64,000 nucleotides of DNA. Source: Dactylonectria macrodidyma (taxonomy: Eukaryota; Ascomycota; Sordariomycetes; Hypocreales; Nectriaceae). The stretch covers positions 620,001 through 684,000 of the forward strand of contig JAGMUV010000019.1 of NCBI GenBank assembly GCA_020744425.1. The letters run 5' to 3'. A program made the translations under genes and the position numbers. Shown here piece by piece: positions 39,776-51,945 of this stretch. Position 1 is the first letter of the stretch; every line of letters starts with the position of its first letter. The notes under the pieces are model-generated. The model saw nothing but the letters and a program-made list of their open reading frames with translations, was not told where the DNA came from and did not search any database.

Positions 39776-42386
39776 ATGGACGCGTCGCGCAAGTCCTCCC
39801 ACAACCTCTTCGAGGTCTACCTCCGTCTGCGACCACCGCCGCATGGCAACGCGATTCCCGAGCGCATCCTGGAAGTTGAGGAGTCCGAGACCGAGTCCCA
39901 TGCGACGCACATCACCCTCAACCCGCCTACCGATCGGCGGCGCGCCATTGAGAAGTTTGCCTTTACCCAGGTCTTCGAGGAGGATGCCTCACAGCTTGAT
40001 GTCTTCAACAGCTTGGAGATTGCCTCGCTCGTCGAGGGGGTACTGGCGCCTCAAGGTGGCGAAGGAACCGATGCTGTCGTGGCTACATTAGGTGTTACCG
40101 GCTCAGGAAAAGTAAACATTCATTTGTAGTCTCTACAAACGACGAGACTAACCAGGCGTAGACACATACAATCCTGGGCTCCAAGAGCCAACGCGGCTTA
40201 ACACAGCTGGCCATGGACGTCGTCTTCCGATCCATTGGCGAAAACATGCTGGATTCACACGCGCTCTACGCCGCCCAAGACTCCCTCCAGGCATGCGATG
40301 CCTCAGAATCGCCCCTGACAACTGCGTCCCAGTTCTTCGATGCTGGCGAGCACACTACGGCTTCCAGGGCTGGCTCTCGTGCCGCCACCCCCATGATTGT
40401 ACGACCCCGAAAACCAAATCTTTCTCATGTCAAGTCACCCAGTGCCACCCGTCAAGTGTCGACGCTACTAGAGGGCATCCCTGGTGCTTTCCCCCGAGAG
40501 TCGGAGGCAAGCCAGAAAAGTATCCGGCTTGTCAACGAAGATGAGGAGCCTTTTCGATTCAACGGGCGATAGCATCGTTCTCTGGATCGCGAGAGGCTAC
40601 CATTGAGCAATCTCAACTCATCGGCCAGCACCATGAACTGCCCAGCTACGCCCAAGCGGGCCAAGCCGAGGGGCTTCATGTCTCTTACTGCCGCCACCCT
40701 CGTCAAGAATACTGCTAAAGATGTTATCAAGGGCGACTACAGCGTTCTCTCTCCCCCGCGACGCCACCTGCAGCGCACCTCGGCGCTTCCGCAAATGCCC
40801 GATGTTAGTGGTGTCAACGTGTCGTGCGACCCGTCTGCTGAGTACGCTGTTGTCATTTCCATGTACGAGGTGCACAACGACCGAATCTATGATCTCCTGA
40901 CCCCTCCGTCCAAGTCAGGTGCGACCAAGGAGCTTCGCCGACGGCCTCTTCTCTTCAAGTCTACCGAGCTGTCGCCCGACCGAAAGGTTGTGGCTGGGTT
41001 GCGCAAAGTCGTCTGCAGCACCTACAGCGAGGCTCTCATGGTAGTAGAGACTGGTCTGCAGGAGCGTAGAGTGACGGGGACCGGCAGCAACAGCGTCTCT
41101 AGCCGAAGCCACGGCTTCTTCTGCTTCGAGGTCAAGAAGCGTACTCGAAGTCGCAGAAACGTCCCTTGGGAGGGCAACAGGTTCACCATTGTCGATCTTG
41201 CGGGCAGTGAGCGAGCAAGAGACGCTAAGACTCAGGGAGCTACACTGGCCGAGGCCGGCAAGATCAACGAGAGTCTGATGTACCTGGGACAGTGCCTCCA
41301 GACACAGAGCGAAGTTGGCACATCCGCGAAGGTAAGTGGCATGGGCCGACATGTCGTGAACACGGAACTAACATGCCGTAGCCCAACATTGTGCCCTACA
41401 GGCAATGCAAGCTCACTGAGCTGCTCTTCTCCAACTCATTCCCGTCTGCTGCAGCCATAGCGAACCCCCATGCCCCCCGACGTAACCCACAGAAGGGCGT
41501 CATGATTGTCACAGCCGATCCTCGAGGCGACTTCAACGCCACGTCACAGATCCTACGATACAGCGCTCTAGCACGAGAAGTGACGGTGCCGCGCATCCCC
41601 TCTGTCGCTACGACGATCCTCGCCCATCCGCCTGTCATGGCAAGCAACCGGTCGCCCAGCCCTAGCCATCATCACCCTCGCCCCTTCGCGCCTGCAGGCT
41701 CGGGTTCGTATAGAAACTACACGCCGCCCATGAGTTCTGACGAGCGTGCTACCATGGAGATTGCCGCGCTGGAAATCGCTCGCCTTAGTGATGAGATCGA
41801 CCAGCTACGCGCCGAGGTTGATGACCAAACGGAAGCACGAACCGCGGCCGAGGCCCATCTCCTGACAATCGAGGATAAGATGCTGGATCTCGAGATGGCT
41901 ATCCGTGATGATTGCGCCATCGAGTTTGAGCAGCGTCTTGCCATGGAGCTGGCCCGCTTCAAGGCGTCAATGGCTCTCGAACAAGAACGTAACGAAGAGC
42001 ACTGGGACCGTAAGGTTGAAGTGCTCGAGCGCGGTCTGGCCAGTGCTGATGATGATGGCGATTATGATAAGGAGAATGTGTTGATCGAGGACCTCGAAGA
42101 CGAAGTGGAGCGCCTACGCCGCGAGAACGGCATTCTAAAACGAGAACTTGCCTCCCGCAGCCCGACCAAGCGCCGACCGCTCGAGGAGCGTGACGACTTT
42201 GCGCCTCCCTCCGGGCACAAGGCTGCTGCCTCGGCTGAAGGCGTATCGAACCTCGGCCGCAAGCTGGAACGGATGCGCGTTAGTGGCGAGAGTGCCCGCA
42301 CAGCTAGCGGCGCCAGCACAGGAAGCCCCAAGAAGATGCGCAAGCTGGCGACGCGGCGGTGGGAGGACCAAGAAGACCACGAGTAG
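39776..42386 (+). CDS. Kinesin-6-type motor protein (KIF20/Klp9-like), with an in-frame TAG
   Basis: Exons 39776-40111, 40162-41331 and 41382-42386 total 836 codons. The introns are 50 nt each with CTAAC branches. The motor domain begins at residue ~14 (VYLRLRPP). P-loop GVTGSGKT spans the first intron (~residues 106-113), switch I NSVSSRSHG is at ~422-430 and switch II VDLAGSERA at ~456, with YRQCKLTELL further on. The large insertion between P-loop and switch I is characteristic of the kinesin-6 family, which acts at the anaphase spindle midzone. A coiled-coil region follows (EIARLSDEIDQLRAEVDD; EDLEDEVERLRRENGILK). Codon 249 (40570-40572), inside that insertion, is TAG; the frame continues on both sides. 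A 42-nt intron (GTCAAC 40531 to GATAG 40572), a CAG-to-TAG change or sequence error are options. Without one of these the motor would be cut off. Confidence 0.8.
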
Positions 42387-42830
42387 AACTTGTAAGGTCT
42401 CATAGGATACCTCTATGGCGAGTTGGCTGTAATCACGATAGACTTTTGGTGTTGGGTGGACAGGAAAGGGGTTCGGTTCGGTTTGGTTGGCTTTTGTTGC
42501 GCGATTCGCTCATGATCGGCTTGGAGTATACCCATTCGTGTAATGTTTGTGGATATCTAGTGCGGGGTTCGTCTATAATTCATTCTGTTCGAAGCGTTGA
42601 GCTGCTGAATGATGTATGTATGCATGGGTATCTGTGATTGCTATCCTGCCTTGAGATTTGAAGCACGGACAAGTGTCTACACAACTATGGGGATATCGCC
42701 GAAAAACTTCATCATTTCCTCCAAACATTAGCAATTATCAAGATTCCTGGGTCAAATTCTCAACAAAGCAACGCTTTCAACGATCAAATTCTATCCTCTT
42801 CTCCCTCGTTCCGAGCCTTGAGAACTGAAA

Positions 42831-44094
42831 TCATCGCCCGGTCGGGGTATAGTATTCGGTAATGGAGGCGTGAGCAGGCCGCGTGCTCGACTCGCCCTGC
42901 TTGTCGCTCGTATACGCTTGTTCGGGTTCCTTGCCCTTGTTGCTGGGCCGCTGCTCCTCAACCACGGGACTCCTGTTCTGGAGGGGGATGCCCTGCTGGT
43001 GCGAGACGGCCTGTGGAGGCATGCTCTGCCTCGGCGTGGTGTTCTGGAGAGGAATATTCTGCTGAGGCACCATCGTGGCGGGCTGGCCCTGGCCTCGGCT
43101 CTGAGGATAGTACTGAGGCATGGGCTGCCATCCCTGAGCCATAGGGCCCCAGTACGGCGGCGCGATGACGGTGACGACCTGGCGCTTGGCGGCGTTGCGC
43201 TTGGCCGTCTCGACGCAGGCGCTGACGAACAGGATGAAGTGGATGAGCCAGATGAGGAAGGACAGGACGGCGACGGCGACGAAGAGGCCTGCGTCGGACC
43301 TGTAGCCGTCGCCGTCGCCGCAGCTGTAGTACGACTGCGAGTCGTAGTCCCAGCACTCGTCATCGTAGTAGACGACGTAGGTGACGTAGGCGGCCTGGAT
43401 GCCGCCGATGATGGCGGCGCCGAGCCAGACGATCAGAGAGACGCCGACGTGTGCGCCTGGGTGGATGCTGGCCTTGCGCTTGCGGCAGAGCCAGACGACG
43501 ATCTCTGCAAAGTCCCAAACGAGGGCGATGAAGAACTAGAGATGGGTTAACGACGTCGAGGGGAGCTTTTGGGTTGCGTTCAACACGTACAATCGGGGTA
43601 CACAGCGCAAAGACATAGCCCGTGCTAGAAGTCGAACCGATGGAGAAGCTGATGGCAATAGCGGCGATACAGAAACAAATGTCGACGACGTGGAAGGCAA
43701 TCTTGGTGTATGTCCACGCCAAGAGGGCGTTTGAGACATAGACGGGCGTAGGTTCCTGCTTCTGCTGCTGCTGCTGGTACTGCTGGTGATACTGCTGCAA
43801 TTGTTGCGCCTGCAACCGCGTCGCATCGTTGTACGGCTGGATGGGCTGACCGTAGGCGCGAGGGTATTGCTGGAAGTAGGCAGGCTGAAACTGGCCCTGC
43901 ATCTGAGGTTGCTGCTGCTGGGTGCCGTTAGTTGTTACAGGCTCCTGCTGCAGCGGCGGTAGCTGCGTAGGGGGCGGGAGTTGCGTGGGAGGCGGCAGAG
44001 GGGGAGATCGAGACGTCGTCGGGGTTGAAGGCATCGACACGGCGTTGGAGTCGCGGACAACCCCCTGAGAGGAGGTGGACTGCTCAGGCACCAT
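42831..44094 (-). CDS. Four-TM membrane protein with Gln/Pro-rich cytosolic tails (MARVEL-like)
   Basis: Exon 1 (43591-44094) and exon 2 (42831-43535), 55-nt intron (GTACGT, GTTAACC, TCTAG; phase 0), 402 aa. The N-terminal ~125 residues are Pro/Gln-rich with poly-Q stretches. Four hydrophobic segments follow: IAFHVVDICFCIAAIAISFS, the segment across the intron ending in FFIALVWDFAEIVVWL, VSLIVWLGAAIIGGIQAAYV and LFVAVAVLSFLIWLIHFILF. The loop between TM3 and TM4 is acidic and Cys-containing (DDECWDYDSQSYYSCGDGD). The C-terminal tail is Gln/Pro-rich. The topology fits MARVEL-type fungal plasma-membrane proteins, but no diagnostic motif was identified. A long antisense frame (42870-43550) is a shadow. 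Confidence 0.7.
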
Positions 44095-45894
44095 GGCGGG
44101 CGATTTGTGCCTCTAGGACGAGAGATGAAAGTCTGAAATACCGAATACTGAAATTGTCGCAAAAATGTGGCGTTGGTGTTTCGCTCCTGGTCCTCGGTTG
44201 TCGCTCGTCTGAGTCAAAGCCGTGCGCAGAACTGAAGGGGGCCTCTGGTGTTGTGGTGTTGCGAACAATCGAGAGTCTATTCCAGACAGGAACAAAAAGC
44301 CAGACAACTAAAAGCAAAGCGAGTGAAAACGAAGAAGAGCAAAATAACGAGTGAAGGCTCTTTCCTGCAGGAAGAAACGACGCAGCAGGAAGAAAAAAAG
44401 AGGAAGCAAAAGGGAAATTGGTGTTTTATGCTCCCCAGTGTCGCGATGTCTCATTCGAATCCTTCTGCTAATTAAGCGACCATTCGCTGCCAAAACCCGT
44501 CGCAGGCTGCACCGCCTGCCTGGGGGGCGACAGGGTCACAGGGCTAGAGGGGGGGAGGGTCCCTTGTGGCAACCTAAACGAAAAACCAGGCCCTCCTCTG
44601 GGGGAAGGAAAACACCGCACACAGTAATGACAGCTAGTATAGAAGAGACAGATTTTAATAGCTAAATAATTACTAAATTAAAATATAAGACATACATAAA
44701 AAAGACCATAAAGTACCCTGAGTTTGACTATAAACTATTATTCTATATTAAATTTACTAAATTAATACCGATGGGATAAAGTATGGTACTGCTCTTTGAT
44801 GTGTCGTGTTTTTCTGCCACCCTTTGGCTCTGAGGATGGGATTCTTTTCTAACGCTCCGAAGGCTCGCCTTGCCTACCGACTAGGGCCGAAGCGTGTTAG
44901 TTACGGGTGGTGATTGGTACAGGAACGCGGTAGCGGCGCTGGCAACGCCCTGTAGCGCGCCGATGCGACCCCCCTGGTTTGGGGCCATCCTAGCACGGGG
45001 ACTTCTCTTTCTGGGAATGCGCCGGCCGCAGGTCTATCGAGGATTGGATGGATGAGGGCCAAGGGGAGCAGGGCAAGGGGGGCAAAGACGATTAGACGAG
45101 AAAATAAGTATCGGGCCACCGAACAGCCTTGTGGGCCAGGTGACTGTCTCTGTACGAGAGATGGGAGTCTGGATGCGACAAACGGATTCCACACAAGCGG
45201 GCTGTGCTGGCGGCGAGAGTGATTAATTAAGATGTTACCAACAACTGACAACAGCCTCGGAGTGCCGTAAGACTTTGCAGCATCCGTGTTGGTTGACAAG
45301 AGATATGGGTCCAAGGAACAAAGTCGTAGTGGTTCAAACAAATGAAATGGGCAGTCTCCATCTGTCAGTCTTGGCACTGGTCCATATCTGCCCTGTCTGC
45401 ACCACGAGTCAAGGCTCACGGCGGCATCTGACGACCGACACATGGTGATGCAACTCTTGGCGGCTAGCCCAACAGCAGATCCGCACAGCGGCACAGGAAA
45501 TGAACAAACGCCGTTCTTTGGGCAATGATCGGCATCGACCGCAAAGAGATGACATAGGCCCACTGTGGTAGACCTACAGAGCTGCCACGCCGGGAGCATC
45601 TTTTGGGTCTTGGATGGACGACGGCATTAGTGACGGCACTGTGATCGCGTTTCGTTGTCTTCCCTTGCGTTGTGCGTCCCGTCGATATCGGCCAAGCCGA
45701 CTGGCGACCCGGGGCGTTCCGGCACAGTCGCGAAGCCCCCCGAACTGTAGTCCCCAGTCTGGCAAACGTCAACTTCAAGCGCCCAGTGATGAGTGGGTAT
45801 CAAATCCAGTTCCGTAGTTAAGATATGTGATTCTGTCCTCCACATCGCTCGCTCGCTGTCCCATTTGACCATTCCCGCTGTACGCCGTCCATGT
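44095..45894. other. Intergenic interval with an AT-rich island
   Basis: No recognised gene. It contains an AT-rich island (44630-44785); a 232-codon minus frame at 44901-45599 was judged non-coding. Confidence 0.5.
44630..44785. repeat. AT-rich island, probable mutated repeat remnant
   Basis: About 150 bp of very AT-rich sequence (CTAAATAATTACTAAATTAA, TATTCTATATTAAATTTACT) sits sharply inside GC-richer flanks. Such islands in ascomycetes often derive from transposon scraps mutated by RIP. No coding remnant is visible. Confidence 0.45.
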
Positions 45895-46565
45895 CTATTC
45901 TCGCTGCAACACCACCAATAGACCCATGATGCCTAGCATTACCGTCTTGAGCCACGGGTTTTCCGACAGGACAATCGTCACATATCCAACGAATGGAACG
46001 AACCCAACAACGCTGCCGATGATATCCTTGCGCACCAGGTAATCTTGTCCCTTGGCATATAGCTCTGTGTCATCCGACATGTTGTTGTCGCCCTTGGTCA
46101 AGAGCTTCGCCTTTTCTCTGTAATAGCAACTGCAAGTCAGCCTTCTTTCTTCGCCATCGTGTGGGACTGAGGGATTCTGACCCGCTGCCAAACTTGCGAA
46201 CAATTCGGTGGACAATCGGGATGTCCTTGTCCCGCACCTCGTAGACCACCACCTCTCCTACTTGCGTCTCACTCATGAGGTTCCGGTTCCAGAGGAAGAG
46301 TAGGTCGCCGCGCTGGAAGGCAGGCTCCATCGAGCCTGAGAGGACGACGACGATCGGAGATGGGGAATCGGTGATGACAGAGAGGCCTTTCCACATCTAC
46401 AAAGATCAAGTCAGCAAGTTGAACAGCGAGTTGAGCTGCGAGCCAAGCTGTAAGCTCCATCGAGGAAAGGGAAGATGGGCGTACCATAAAGGCAGTCGAC
46501 AAGATCAGCGCAAAGTTCATCAGCTGCGCGGCCGCTTGCCGCGGATTCCCGAGGCTTGAAAGCAT
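45895..46565 (-). CDS. SEC11: Signal peptidase complex catalytic subunit Sec11
   Basis: Exons 46485-46565, 46182-46396 and 45895-46117 encode 172 aa, the usual Sec11 size. Introns are 88 nt (GTACGC ... TTGTAG) and 64 nt (GTCAGA ... TTACAG; phase 2). Key residues are in order: Ser49 in [10 protein letters not shown], His90 in PIVHRIV and Asp109 in TKGDNN, the Ser-His-Asp arrangement of the ER enzyme. An N-terminal hydrophobic segment ([20 protein letters not shown]) anchors it with the active site in the ER lumen; a second hydrophobic stretch ends the protein ([15 protein letters not shown]). It cleaves signal peptides of secretory proteins such as the one at 7068. The splice sites were chosen to restore [16 protein letters not shown]. 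Confidence 0.92.
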
Positions 46566-47061
46566 AGTGGAGGATGTCGTTGCCGGATCGTCGAGGATGG
46601 ATCAACAGCTCAAGCTTGATGGTGATATTGGGACGCGGGCGCGAGCTGATGTCGAGAACTGGACATGGTGGCTCTCGAAAGTGCACGGGCCAAGCTGTAG
46701 GTGTTCAATTGAGGCATCGAGGCACATGCATTGTGGCTTGCCCTTGTGGCTGGCATCAAGCATTGTGGCTTGTCGCGGAGGGACCCACCACACCTGCTGC
46801 AAGCGCTGGGGATCATGCTCGGAGGCTTGTGGAGGGGCAGCCGTAGCGACTGAGTGATGTCATGAAGGTCAGCTAAGAACAAGATCGATGTCATTGCTCG
46901 ATCCCCGATGGGTGAGTGGAACAATAAAGCTTGTCGTATGTGTATTTAAAGACAGAGAGCTTCCGGCATTAGAGCAACTTTAGCATCTTCCTTCTGATTC
47001 ATCCAAAGTTGAATTGAAACAACCCGTACCTCCCACACTTCCCCACTTACAAACCGTCACC

Positions 47062-47457
47062 ATGGCAGAGAATAACAACAGCAACAACAACCAGGAGCAG
47101 CCTCAGAGCACTCCGCAGCCAGGTCTCATCGGCAGTCACTACCAGTATGCGAAGGGCGCTGCAGAGGCAAGTCTCGTCTGTCCACCAACCCAATTGTCAT
47201 TCGGACTCAGAGAACCGAACTAACCTGCCGTTTCTCACCAGGCCACGGTCGGCGTTCTTACCAACTCACAGGCGTGGAAGGCATCGGGCGAGCAGGATAA
47301 GGCGGCAGGACTCGCCGCGCTCAAGAGGGTCGGCGAACAGCGGAGTCAACACCCGGAGCAGGGCTACGGCAAGGTCGAGCAGATGGCGGGCAAGATTGTT
47401 GGATGTGAGGGCATGATGCGGGAGGGCGATGCGAGCATCAAGAACAAGAACAAATAG
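47062..47457 (+). CDS. CsbD-like small stress/DNA-structure protein with a GC-AG intron
   Basis: Exons 47062-47166 and 47242-47457 give 106 aa. The intron (75 nt) begins GCAAGT instead of GT and ends CACCAG; AG|GCAAGT is the classic context of GC-AG introns, and using it joins YAKGAAE to ATVGVLTNSQAWKASGEQ in frame. The Gly/Ala/Gln-rich repeats (YAKGAAEATVG, GYGKVEQMAGKIVG) fit the CsbD-like family, whose fungal members were described as mismatch/cruciform DNA-recognition (Hmp1-like) proteins and are often stress-induced. The first ~20 residues are Asn/Gln-rich. The ATG has an ideal GTCACCATGG context. Confidence 0.75.
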
Positions 47458-48088
47458 GGTCCTCTTAACGATGCTAGGCGTGTAAGATATCTGTTCGATA
47501 TGGTGCAATGAAATTTGGGCGTCGTCTTTTGATCTGTCTGGTCTAGTTACGTTGATGCAACCTGCTTTCAATCTGTCGACACGCTTGGTGCACAACGTCT
47601 ACCTACCTACCTACAGTCTTCGTAGGAAACTTACCTCTATTTAGGACCTCAGTTTTTTACAGGCCATTCCCCAAAGTTGGGTGGGAGTCTCGGATGAAAA
47701 GGTGGCTCTTGCCTCAGAGACAAGGCATCCTGATCCAGCCTCTCACTGGAAGTTCTCGACATCTCTACCTCTACCACCTTCCTCACGATCAAAGGAAACC
47801 GAGGAGGCGCCTCCCAGTTGTGCACCATGGCGCCCCAGCCCAATATCCTCAACACTCCTTTTCGTCTTCTTCCTCCTTCGCCTCCATCGTCACCTGTCCT
47901 CCACCACCTTGCTCCATCGCTTGCTGGCTATCGTCAGTCTCTCGCTCTCCTGGCTTGAGCATCACTTATCGTCGTTGGACCCGCGAGTGTGGGCGTCGCT
48001 TTGGACTCCTCACCGTTGCTCCTTGCTCTTTGCTATCTACTCCAACTTGCTTCACCTTGCTTCAAATCGCTTCAAATCGCTTGCTGCA

Positions 48089-49349
48089 ATGGACACCTCG
48101 CCACTGCTCACGGCCCTCGGCGGCCTCCCGGGGCCAAACAATCTGCAGGATCATGTTCGTTGAACCCCGACCCAGAACCCTTCACTGCGTTGCTAATTGG
48201 GATATTCTTGGTAGCCTGCCTTCCTACGAGCCTGTCACTCTCCATGGCGTTTCATCCCCCAAAACATTCTCGTCATCATCCGAGGTGTCCTTCTCGCCAT
48301 CATCGTGGCTATCGGTGTCATGATTGCCCACTACAAGGTCCATGAGGAATCAGAATTTACCAGCTGGAGACATCTATTCGACTTTTCCATCCTCAGCTTC
48401 GTCACGGTGTTCCTCTACCACCTCATTACCTTTGTGAGTCCCCCAAAATCTTGCGCCCAACTCTGGCGCCACTGACTATCCTTCTCCAACAGTCCTGGAC
48501 ATTTACCCACCTGTACTACCCTCACCGGGAAGACTGCGTCGGTGGTTTTGAGTCCTGGATTGTCGCCGCCATGTCCCTCCCCGGCAACATGGCCAGCCTC
48601 CGAAAACAGTTCTACTTCACCATGTTCTACACCGCCGCTGTTGTCGGAGCCTTCATGAACTCGACCATCTACTGGTTCATCACTCGCCAGCGCGATACTG
48701 GGGATGCGGCTGAACACGAGAACTTTGACTGGGTAGTCGTCGCCGAGGACGAGGAACTGTACTGGCCCAAGGTGTCGGGGCCTCTTCCAGATGCGCCATG
48801 TAAGCTTCTTTTATGGTGGAGCTCGCATGTCTTCTAACAACTTTTACAGTCAGCGACCTCTTTGGGGAGGGATGGTTCAACGTCTTCGTCATTGTGGCTC
48901 TGTATGCAATCACATCGGGTCTCATGGTGATTGAGGTGTTCTGGCTCAACAGCATCAAGCGTCCCAATGTAAGGCACCAACAAACCCAACGGTCAGCTGA
49001 TACTAATGGTGTATAGGCAATCGGAACTCATGTTCTTGGGCTTCTATTTCTCGCTGGGCTCTACCTGGGTTGGGCTGCCATTGGCCATCTCCTCACGGGT
49101 TGGTTCCCATTCTTCTGGCTCGACGAAGCTCAGGTTGGATCCCAAGAGGCCGTGGCCGCTTACTGCATTGGGTTTGTTCTCTTGGCGCCCATGAGTAAGT
49201 CGTCGCGGAAGTTGGAGTTTCACCAGTATGCTAACGCTAGGACAGTGTACATTCTCATGCAAGGCTTCGTCGCTGTCCGCGAGGGCTTTACCCGATCGCT
49301 GTCTCGGGCGCGAGCCGAGGCAGCCGCCGAGGAGGCCCTGGACTCTTGA
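48089..49349 (+). CDS. FAR-17a/AIG1-like multi-pass membrane protein
   Basis: Six exons (48089-48154, 48215-48433, 48493-48799, 48850-48968, 49017-49194, 49246-49349) encode 330 aa. All introns are 48-60 nt with CTAAT/CTAAC branches, and phases match throughout. About six hydrophobic segments are visible: LVIIRGVLLAIIVAIGVMI, FDFSILSFVTVFLYHLI, FYTAAVVGAFMNSTIYWFI, VFVIVALYAITSGLMVIEV, VLGLLFLAGLYLGWAAIGHL and the segment before MMYILMQGF. The pattern EVFWLNSIKR followed by GWAAIGHLLTGWFPFFWLD is as in fungal FAR-17a/AIG1 (ADTRP-like) proteins; animal members hydrolyse branched fatty-acid esters with a Thr/His pair. Enzyme activity here is inference. A Ser/Ala-rich tail ends the protein. The leader has short CTTGCTTCAAATCG repeats. 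Confidence 0.75.
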
Positions 49350-50532
49350 GGTGCTGATAGATTGAAAGGGGGGGGGACTTGTCGGTCTCTGTGCCCAAAA
49401 TAGGATGAGTTGTCGACGGCGACAATGTCGGGAAGTTGAATGAGGGGTTGTTGGGTTGCGATCAGGATGAGTTTGGGCTCTGTTGGGGGTAAGGAACGAT
49501 CACTTGACCTAGAACACGTACTACAGTTAGAATTATGGGGTTCATGTGAATTTGAAACGAATCCCCTGACTTGATCTCATTTCCCGCGGTGATGTTGGAG
49601 CCGGCGGTGTAGATGGTGGTGATGAGAAACTGGGCGGAGGTGGGAAGCGGGGAGATTGATGCGCCGAACTATGGCGTGGTGTCTGCACTACAGACTTGCA
49701 CAATCGAGATTCTGCAACGATGGCCGGCATCGGGACTGATGACTCGATGTGAGTCCGAGGAGTTTGGATCCACTACTTAGAATAGATGTTTGCCGGAAGT
49801 CATTGATCTTGCCCCTACGACCTACGTAATAGATGCGGCATGGCTTACAGACGAGGGGTTTGCTCCACTTCCCCTGGAAGCGTCGTTCTGGAAGGGTCTT
49901 ATTGCATGTGTACATCTAGTTCGTCGGCTACTGAATGGCGTGTTGTTCCGTTAGCGCCCGTCGGACAGCCGAAAGCCCGGAGACGGTGTGTCCGGGAGAG
50001 TGGAGATGGTTGCCAAGTATGTACACGGCATGGCAATACGCGGTAGTTCTGGCGCGGGGTTGTTGCGTCAACACACCGTCTTGGGCTCGGATTTGTCTCA
50101 TCTGGGCATAAGGAGGCAGCCGGATAAGAACAGTGTAGCCAGTTAGAAAATGGCAGCTCGGAGGCGGGAACAGGATGGCTGGGCAGCGTCGTGAGGGGGA
50201 CATCGATTGGGCATAGGACCGGTGAGTCGGTGACATAGCGGATGGGCGACGTGATTGGTTGCCACAGTGAGGCCAAGGTCCAGTGAGGTGGGAGTATGAA
50301 ACGCGACGAAGTGGCTGATGGAAAGTCGCGTCACGGCAGCTTGCGCGCTTTCAAGCTCATGTCCAATATGAGACGAGCATCGGACGTTGGGTTCTGGCAA
50401 GGCGGTAGATGGGATCTCGACGGCGGAACCCAAAGGGGCAGAATAAGAGGGAACAAGGAGGAACATGACGCTGAACAGGAACGAATAGGATGAAACCCGA
50501 GTGGGCAAGGGGCCATGAATGAACAGGATGAT

Positions 50533-50559
50533 GTGCTGTGCTGTGCTGTGCTGTGCTGT
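50533..50559 (+). repeat. (TGTGC)n microsatellite
   Basis: Five tandem TGTGC units. Confidence 0.8.
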
Positions 50560-51788
50560 AGGCCGGTTGAAGGAAGAGCATCGCATTGGGCATCTATCGC
50601 GCTGCGGTGGGAAGCATTCGCTGGCGACGCGCAGGAACTGGGAGGCGAGCACTGCCCAGCTTTCATGTCACGGCAGACAGTCATGGAAGCTGGAAGCGTC
50701 GGTCGCAAGGCGGTGGACGAATTGACGCATGGACATATGCTCACGTGCGACGACTGAGTTGTGTGTGTGCCTGAGGAGAAGAGATGAGATGAGGGAGATA
50801 AGATGGAAGAGGATGGAAGATGTGACAACGCATCGTTTGTGTCAAGCGTAAGTGTCAAGCTGGTGTTGAGTCCGAGTTGAAAGCCAGTCACAGCTCTGCC
50901 ATTACGGATGACGGTCAGGAGTAACAGTCACCGTCACCGGCTGCCCAGGGGGCGTGTACTGTACGGTACGGTGTGTGTGCTGCCCGTTTCATTGCTGCCG
51001 CTATCAATAGACTCTTCTTGGTTAAGGTCAGAAACGGCGGGGGAGTGTTGAACGGTCGCCGTCAGGTACCCATCTGCCGGACGACCCTTGTGACGGCCCC
51101 TGTAATTGGGTCGTTCCGCACGGAGGGCCACCCGGGCCTAAAATAAGGTACCCGACTCCGCACGATGGGCTTGAGTGACGTGGTGAGGAGGTGGTGACTC
51201 GTTATCAATTGCAAGTACCCAAGATACCAGCTGGATAGTAGGCGGTGGGCGCTAATGACACTAACTACACTCCAGCACCCGTTCACAGGGCTGTTTTCAA
51301 GAGAGGGGGGCGGTTCTTTGGAGGCCTGTCTTTGGACGGATGCTCTTGTTTAGAGGGGCTCTTTGGGGCTGTCCGGGGGGTGCCTATTGTGACGTTGTCA
51401 GATCGCATCTCGAATTCTGAATGGCTGGGGCTCAGCTGTGGCGAATCAGAGCCCCGAGATGCACGGCCGAGTGGGTGCTGAGGCCGTACAAATATCCCAC
51501 ACGCCTCTGCTTCAACGACTCCGGCCTTCTCTTCTTCTCCTCCCCACACACAACCAAAAAAGGGTCGCAAAGCTATCACGAGGATCTTGTCTTGCCAGAG
51601 GCATCTTCTTCCGCCCGGACCCCTTGTCAATCTTTTGTGCGTCGCTCTCTCTCTCACACTCTCTTCCCCCCCCCTCCCCCTCCCCCTCTTTCCCGCATCT
51701 TTCCTCTCTTCGCTCTTTTCGTCGCTCTCTAGCCAAGTCAGCCAAGTTGGGAGCCCAAACCCGACCCCGAGAAGGCCTTTCCGAAAGG

Positions 51789-51795
51789 TATATAA
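51789..51795 (+). promoter_or_regulatory. TATA box of the BTB gene
   Basis: TATATAA lies 157 bp upstream of the ATG and after a long CT tract (51640-51720). Confidence 0.45.
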
Positions 51796-51945
51796 CCCGA
51801 CCCGTCTACCTCGACTCGGTTGTTCTTCATTCTCTCGGTCTACTCCCATCTCGAATCCCGCACGAGTCACACTCTCTAGTTACTCTCTAGTCGTGCAACG
51901 AACCCCGCCTCAAGCCTACAACCCACCCCGCAAACTATACTCGCC

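Larger units (their letters stand above)
49350..51945. other. Intergenic interval with microsatellite and pyrimidine-rich leader
   Basis: No recognised gene. A TGTGC pentamer tract lies at 50533-50559. The last ~400 bp are CT-rich with a TATA box, the likely promoter and leader of the BTB gene. Confidence 0.5.

Noticed and set aside
42870..43550. 226-codon plus-strand ORF
   Set aside because: Antisense shadow of the four-TM protein gene, whose membrane segments and splice sites are coherent.
44901..45599. 232-codon minus-strand ORF
   Set aside because: Composition is Cys/Pro/Leu-rich without domain, start context or intron signals, and other frames on both strands are equally open. Likely chance in GC-rich DNA.
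51283..51870. 195-codon minus-strand ORF
   Set aside because: Lies across the CT-rich leader and TATA box of the BTB gene; charged low-complexity product from polypurine sequence.
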